26,722 bases of DNA from Lachnospiraceae bacterium (GTDB lineage: Bacteria; Bacillota; Clostridia; Lachnospirales; Lachnospiraceae), in NCBI GenBank assembly GCA_900769175.1, contig CAAGFP010000110.1, positions 1 to 26,722 on the forward strand, written 5' to 3'. Each line of letters begins with the position of its first letter. The first letter of the stretch is position 1. Shown here piece by piece: positions 24,040 through 26,722 of this stretch. Position numbers and translations under genes: made by a program. The notes below the pieces were generated by a model. It made no database searches. It worked only from the letters and a program-made list of their open reading frames with translations, and was not told the origin of the DNA.

Positions 24040-24115
24040 CGAAAAGAAGAAAGTTGCTTACGCAACACGCGCTCGGCACGGGAAACTTGGCGCGAGAATC
24101 CGGCGCCAAGTTTCT
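24040..24115. repeat. Dispersed intergenic palindromic repeat, copy 3
   Basis: It starts CGAAAAGAAGAAAGTTGC, contains the GTTGC-TTAC-GCAAC hairpin, then GCAACACGCGCTCGG (24063-24077), and after an insertion CGCGAGAATC (24091-24100). The insertion and the 3' end form a perfect 12-bp hairpin, GAAACTTGGCGC with GCGCCAAGTTTC, followed by a T-rich stretch on the plus strand. It lies between mscL and the convergent DUF11 gene. Confidence 0.6.
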
Positions 24116-24123
24116 TTATACTT

Positions 24124-24978
24124 CTATACCGTTCCGGTTACAACTAATGTGCTACTTCCGGGATTGGTGCTCCAGATTCCGCTGACAGCATCCTGAGAAT
24201 AGGTTGCGGCGGGTACTGTAATCTGGCCGGGAACAGTAGTAAAGACGCCGGTGGCGGTATCATAGGTATAATTCGTCGGTGAAGTCCAAGGCGTAGAATT
24301 ATAAGTGACGGCAAGATTGCTAAGTATCGGATTAAAGGTATCCGTAATGCTTGCATTATCGGTTGTTTCTGCTGCTGTTGCGCCGGTATTCTGAATGGTA
24401 AAGGTATAAGTAATCTGGCCGTTTTCCACAACGGAAGAAGGAGAGATTGCTTTATTAATGCTAAGTTCCGGCCGGGTGTCGAAGTTGACGGTATGGCTTG
24501 CAGTAACCGTATTATAAAGCGTATCGCCGTTGATGGTTACCGTGTTTGTGATGGAAGCATTCGTTCCAAGAGGGGCATACTGGTTTGGAACCGCTTCGTA
24601 AATTATGGTTGCAGTTCCACCGGCAGGGATGCTCAAGCCGGTAATCGTGAGAGGAGAAGTGCCCGTTACGGTCGGAGTAGGTTGTAACACACCATTGATG
24701 TAATACATAATTGCTCCGGTCGTATAAGTGAGCGGGACTAAAGTCTGCGTACCGAAGGGATAAGCCCCCAGATTATCGGAAAGTGTGATTCCGGTAAAAG
24801 GTGCCGTTCCGGAGTTGTTAATCGTAACAACATAGGTGATAGCATCTCCCGGTTTGTAGGTGTTGCTTAGGGAACTTTTTGTCGCAGACAATACCTCCAC
24901 AAGTTCTCCGGTTACAATGTTGGAGTTTGTGGAGGTGTTATTGTACGATAAGGTCGCCTGGTTGTAAAATGTTGCCAT
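24124..24978 (-). CDS. DUF11-repeat protein without signal peptide
   Basis: This 284-residue protein is rich in Thr, Asn, Ser and Pro and composed of two DUF11-type Ig-like repeats. Repeat 1 is at ~32-160 (YKPGDAITYVVTINNSGTAPFTGITLSDNL). Repeat 2 is at ~170-284 (ELSINKAISPSSVVENGQITYTFTIQNTG). The N terminus, MATFYNQATLSYNN, is not a signal peptide, and there is no transmembrane helix or sorting signal. That is odd for a domain normally found on cell surfaces. Possible explanations are non-classical export, spore-coat or appendage use, or a truncated remnant; the sequence does not decide. AGAGG lies 7 bases before the ATG. It has only 120 bases to xpt upstream, with a candidate promoter between. 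No clear terminator is visible at its 3' end. Confidence 0.8.
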   Translation of the reverse strand: MATFYNQATLSYNNTSTNSNIVTGELVEVLSATKSSLSNTYKPGDAITYVVTINNSGTAPFTGITLSDNLGAYPFGTQTLVPLTYTTGAIMYYINGVLQPTPTVTGTSPLTITGLSIPAGGTATIIYEAVPNQYAPLGTNASITNTVTINGDTLYNTVTASHTVNFDTRPELSINKAISPSSVVENGQITYTFTIQNTGATAAETTDNASITDTFNPILSNLAVTYNSTPWTSPTNYTYDTATGVFTTVPGQITVPAATYSQDAVSGIWSTNPGSSTLVVTGTV

Positions 24979-25017
24979 ATAGAACCTCTTTTATTCTTTT
25001 GATATAAAATATGATAA

Positions 25018-25047
25018 ATAAAAGAAAAAAGTTCCGATTATTGTCAA
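25018..25047 (-). promoter_or_regulatory. Candidate promoter of the DUF11 gene
   Basis: On the minus strand a perfect TTGACA (25042-25047), 18 bases, and a weak -10 TTTTAT (25018-25023). It lies between xpt and the DUF11 gene, where no terminator is seen, so read-through from xpt is also possible. Confidence 0.35.
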
Positions 25048-25098
25048 AATATAAAATAAAAGAAATCCTAAGTGGAAAATACGAAATATGTATATGAA

Positions 25099-25677
25099 CT
25101 AATGTCTGAAGGTGAGTTCTCCGGTTTCGGCATTCATGGCATCTACGATTGCAAGGGATTCAAGCTGAATTCCTTTTTCGCGAATCATTTTTCCGCCGGG
25201 CTGGAATCCTTTTTCAATTGCGATTCCGACGCCTTCTACCGTTGCACCGGCATCGTTGATCAAGTCGATAAGCCCCATAACTGCACAGCCGTTTGCGAGG
25301 AAATCATCGATGATTAAAACATGGTCATCCGCGGTTAAATATTTCTTTGAAACGATAATGTCATACACACGTTTTTTGGTAAACGATTCTACTTTTGAAG
25401 TATACATCTCTCCGTCAAGATTGATGCTTTGGGCCTTCTTTGCGAAAACGACGGGAACATGGAAACTTTGTGCTACTACACAGGCGATTCCGATTCCGGA
25501 AGCTTCGATTGTAAGTATTTTATTAATGGGTTTGTCTTGAAACAGTCTTTTGAATTCTTTCCCCATTTCATTGAATAAATCGACGTCCATCTGGTGATTT
25601 AAAAAACTGTCAACCTTCAGTACATTGCCCTCTTTTACGATTCCGTCCTTTTGAATTCTTTCTTCCAGTAAGCGCAT
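25099..25677 (-). CDS. xpt: Xanthine phosphoribosyltransferase
   Basis: This 192-residue protein is Xpt, which makes XMP from xanthine and PRPP for purine salvage. Diagnostic segments are VDSFLNHQMDV (22-32), the EASGIG loop (58-63), and the PRPP-binding motif VLIIDDFLANG (120-130). Length is the usual about 190 residues. AAGGAGG lies 9 bases before the ATG. It is divergent from a purine-nucleoside-type BMP lipoprotein gene 253 bases away, giving an uptake-salvage pairing. In Bacilli xpt is often under a guanine riboswitch; none is recognisable in the 5' region here, which is only about 30 bases from the predicted -10. Confidence 0.95.
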   Translation of the reverse strand: MRLLEERIQKDGIVKEGNVLKVDSFLNHQMDVDLFNEMGKEFKRLFQDKPINKILTIEASGIGIACVVAQSFHVPVVFAKKAQSINLDGEMYTSKVESFTKKRVYDIIVSKKYLTADDHVLIIDDFLANGCAVMGLIDLINDAGATVEGVGIAIEKGFQPGGKMIREKGIQLESLAIVDAMNAETGELTFRH

Positions 25678-25710
25678 TGAATGAATCCTCCTTAGCCTAT
25701 GTGTGAAACC

Positions 25711-25719
25711 ATTTTATCA
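25711..25719 (-). promoter_or_regulatory. Extended -10 promoter of xpt
   Basis: Minus strand TGATAAAAT (TGn plus TAAAAT), preceded by TATAACAAG as at the XRE-like gene promoter. No good -35. It lies 33 bases before the start codon. Confidence 0.5.
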
Positions 25720-25792
25720 TAACTTGTTATATATTTCCATAGAAAAGCAGATACCGGAGAGAATTTTAGTTACTTTTTCATGTCTATTGAGA

Positions 25793-25822
25793 TTGACACT
25801 GAAAAAGAATCTGTATTATACT
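25793..25822 (+). promoter_or_regulatory. Candidate promoter of the BMP lipoprotein gene
   Basis: TTGACA (25793-25798), 18 bases, TATACT (25817-25822). A second TTGACA at 25830-25835 has no good -10. The leader is about 100 bases. I find no purine riboswitch core in it. Confidence 0.5.
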
Positions 25823-25930
25823 TCATTTGTTGACAATAATATATTTTTTGACCGGAAATGACAGATTATGCGTTTTTTACAGGTTTATCGGATCAACGGA
25901 TAAAATGCATGAATGGTCGGAGGAGGAAAA

Positions 25931-26722
25931 ATGAAGAAGATTGTAAGTATCTTACTCGTTGCCGCAATGACTCTTTGTCTTTGCGCATCACTCACTGCAT
26001 GTAACGGAAACGGTGCAGCTTCTGCAGATGGAAGCATCAAAGTTGGTGCAATCATCCTTGGAGATGAAACCGAAGGTTACAGCAAAGCTCACATTGATGG
26101 AATTAAGGAAGCAGCCGCAAATCTCGGACTTGCTGAAACCGATGTGATTTGGAAGTACAAAGTTCCCGAAACCAGTGCAGCTTATGAAGCTGCAGTTGAC
26201 CTTGTCGGACAGGGATGCAACATCATCTTTTCTAACAGTTATGGTCATCAGGATTTCATGAAGCAGGCAGCAGAAGAAAACCCGAACGTTACTTTCGTAG
26301 CAATGACCGGTGATTATGCAGCAATTTCCGGACTTGACAACTTTAAGAATGCTTTCACCAAGGTTTATGAATCCCGTTATGTTGCCGGTGTGGTTGCAGG
26401 AATGAAATTAAAAGAACTCACCGAAAACGGAACCCTTACCGCAGAAACACAGCCTGACAGCTTCGATGCAGCAGGAAACATTAAGATTGGTTATGTTGGT
26501 GCATTCAACTATGCAGAAGTTGTTTCCGGATATACTGCTTTCTATCTTGGAATTAAGAGCATTATGCCGAATGTGGTTATGGAAGTAATGTATACCAATT
26601 CCTGGGCTGATATTGATAAAGAAGGCGCAGCAGCCGAAGCTCTTGTAGCAAACGGATGTGTAATCATCGGACAGCATGCTGATACCACCGGAGCACCGGC
26701 AGCTGTTCAGAAATTAAAAGAT
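25931..26722 (+). CDS. BMP/PnrA-type nucleoside-binding lipoprotein, partial
   Basis: The first 264 residues are present and the gene runs off the right edge. A lipoprotein signal peptide ends in LTAC with lipid-modified C24. The mature part is a periplasmic-binding-type fold of the BMP family (PnrA/Med): KVGAIILGD, IIFSNSYGH, YESRYVAGVVAGMKL (the signature region), KIGYVGAF and VIIGQHADTTGAP. Members bind purine nucleosides and deliver them to an ABC transporter; the permease and ATPase genes would be expected just beyond the window. AGGAGG lies 4 bases before the ATG, slightly close. Divergent xpt next door supports a purine role. Confidence 0.92.
   Translation, partial: MKKIVSILLVAAMTLCLCASLTACNGNGAASADGSIKVGAIILGDETEGYSKAHIDGIKEAAANLGLAETDVIWKYKVPETSAAYEAAVDLVGQGCNIIFSNSYGHQDFMKQAAEENPNVTFVAMTGDYAAISGLDNFKNAFTKVYESRYVAGVVAGMKLKELTENGTLTAETQPDSFDAAGNIKIGYVGAFNYAEVVSGYTAFYLGIKSIMPNVVMEVMYTNSWADIDKEGAAAEALVANGCVIIGQHADTTGAPAAVQKLKD

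Noticed and set aside
25678..25930. Possible guanine/adenine riboswitch between xpt and the BMP gene
   Set aside because: The conserved core and loop-loop sequences of purine riboswitches are not found on either strand.
1..26722. CRISPR array, prophage, integrase, insertion sequence, tRNA or rRNA
   Set aside because: No regular repeat-spacer pattern, transposase or integrase motifs, attachment-site duplication or RNA gene was seen. The repeats at 15.9, 19.0 and 24.1 kb are too far apart and too variable for CRISPR.

Overview
The window looks like chromosome of a low-GC, Gram-positive Clostridia member, most like Lachnospiraceae. This is judged from gene content and signals, not from a marker gene. 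The supporting signs are AGGAGG-type ribosome sites, TTGACA/TATAAT and extended -10 (TGnTAnAAT) promoters, and many intrinsic terminators. The genes also fit: a BspA/GLUG/InlB-repeat surface protein, a CelC-like GH5, Group II BirA with BioY, MscL with a zinc-ribbon tail, and an Xpt/BMP lipoprotein pair. There is no rRNA, tRNA, CRISPR array, integrase or transposase.

Layout. (1) 1-606, minus strand: a small operon leaving the left edge. It has a promoter, a 25-codon leader ORF with an ideal ribosome site, an intrinsic terminator, a 28-codon ORF and a 61-residue Cys-rich protein, then what looks like the ribosome site of another gene beyond the edge. This is attenuator architecture. (2) 747-9245: one giant secreted multi-repeat surface protein. 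(3) 9686-11444: a two-gene operon of an XRE-like regulator and a membrane Ser/Thr kinase with an extracellular domain. (4) 11506-14500: a biotin region with bioY (-), a CelC-like cytosolic glucanase (+), and birA (-) whose promoter carries two BirA-type operators. (5) 14615-15733: a CPBP membrane protease. (6) 16133-18984: a radical SAM protein with an HhH motif, its usual partner of the DUF4130 type, and a small membrane protein. (7) 19226-21994: a GT8 glycosyltransferase followed by a GT8-acyltransferase fusion. (8) 22276-23971: a membrane HD-GYP phosphodiesterase with an extracellular CBM2-like domain, closely coupled to mscL. (9) 24124-26722: a DUF11 protein without signal peptide (-), xpt (-), and a divergent purine-nucleoside-type BMP lipoprotein cut by the right edge.

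The items most worth follow-up are the GT8-acyltransferase fusion, the left-edge attenuator operon, the CBM2-like/HD-GYP receptor, the radical SAM/DUF4130 pair, and a family of three related intergenic palindromic repeats (15.9, 19.0 and 24.1 kb) that partly serve as terminators. Several starts were moved downstream of the longest reading frame because ribosome sites, or promoter elements lying inside the longer frame, argue for it.
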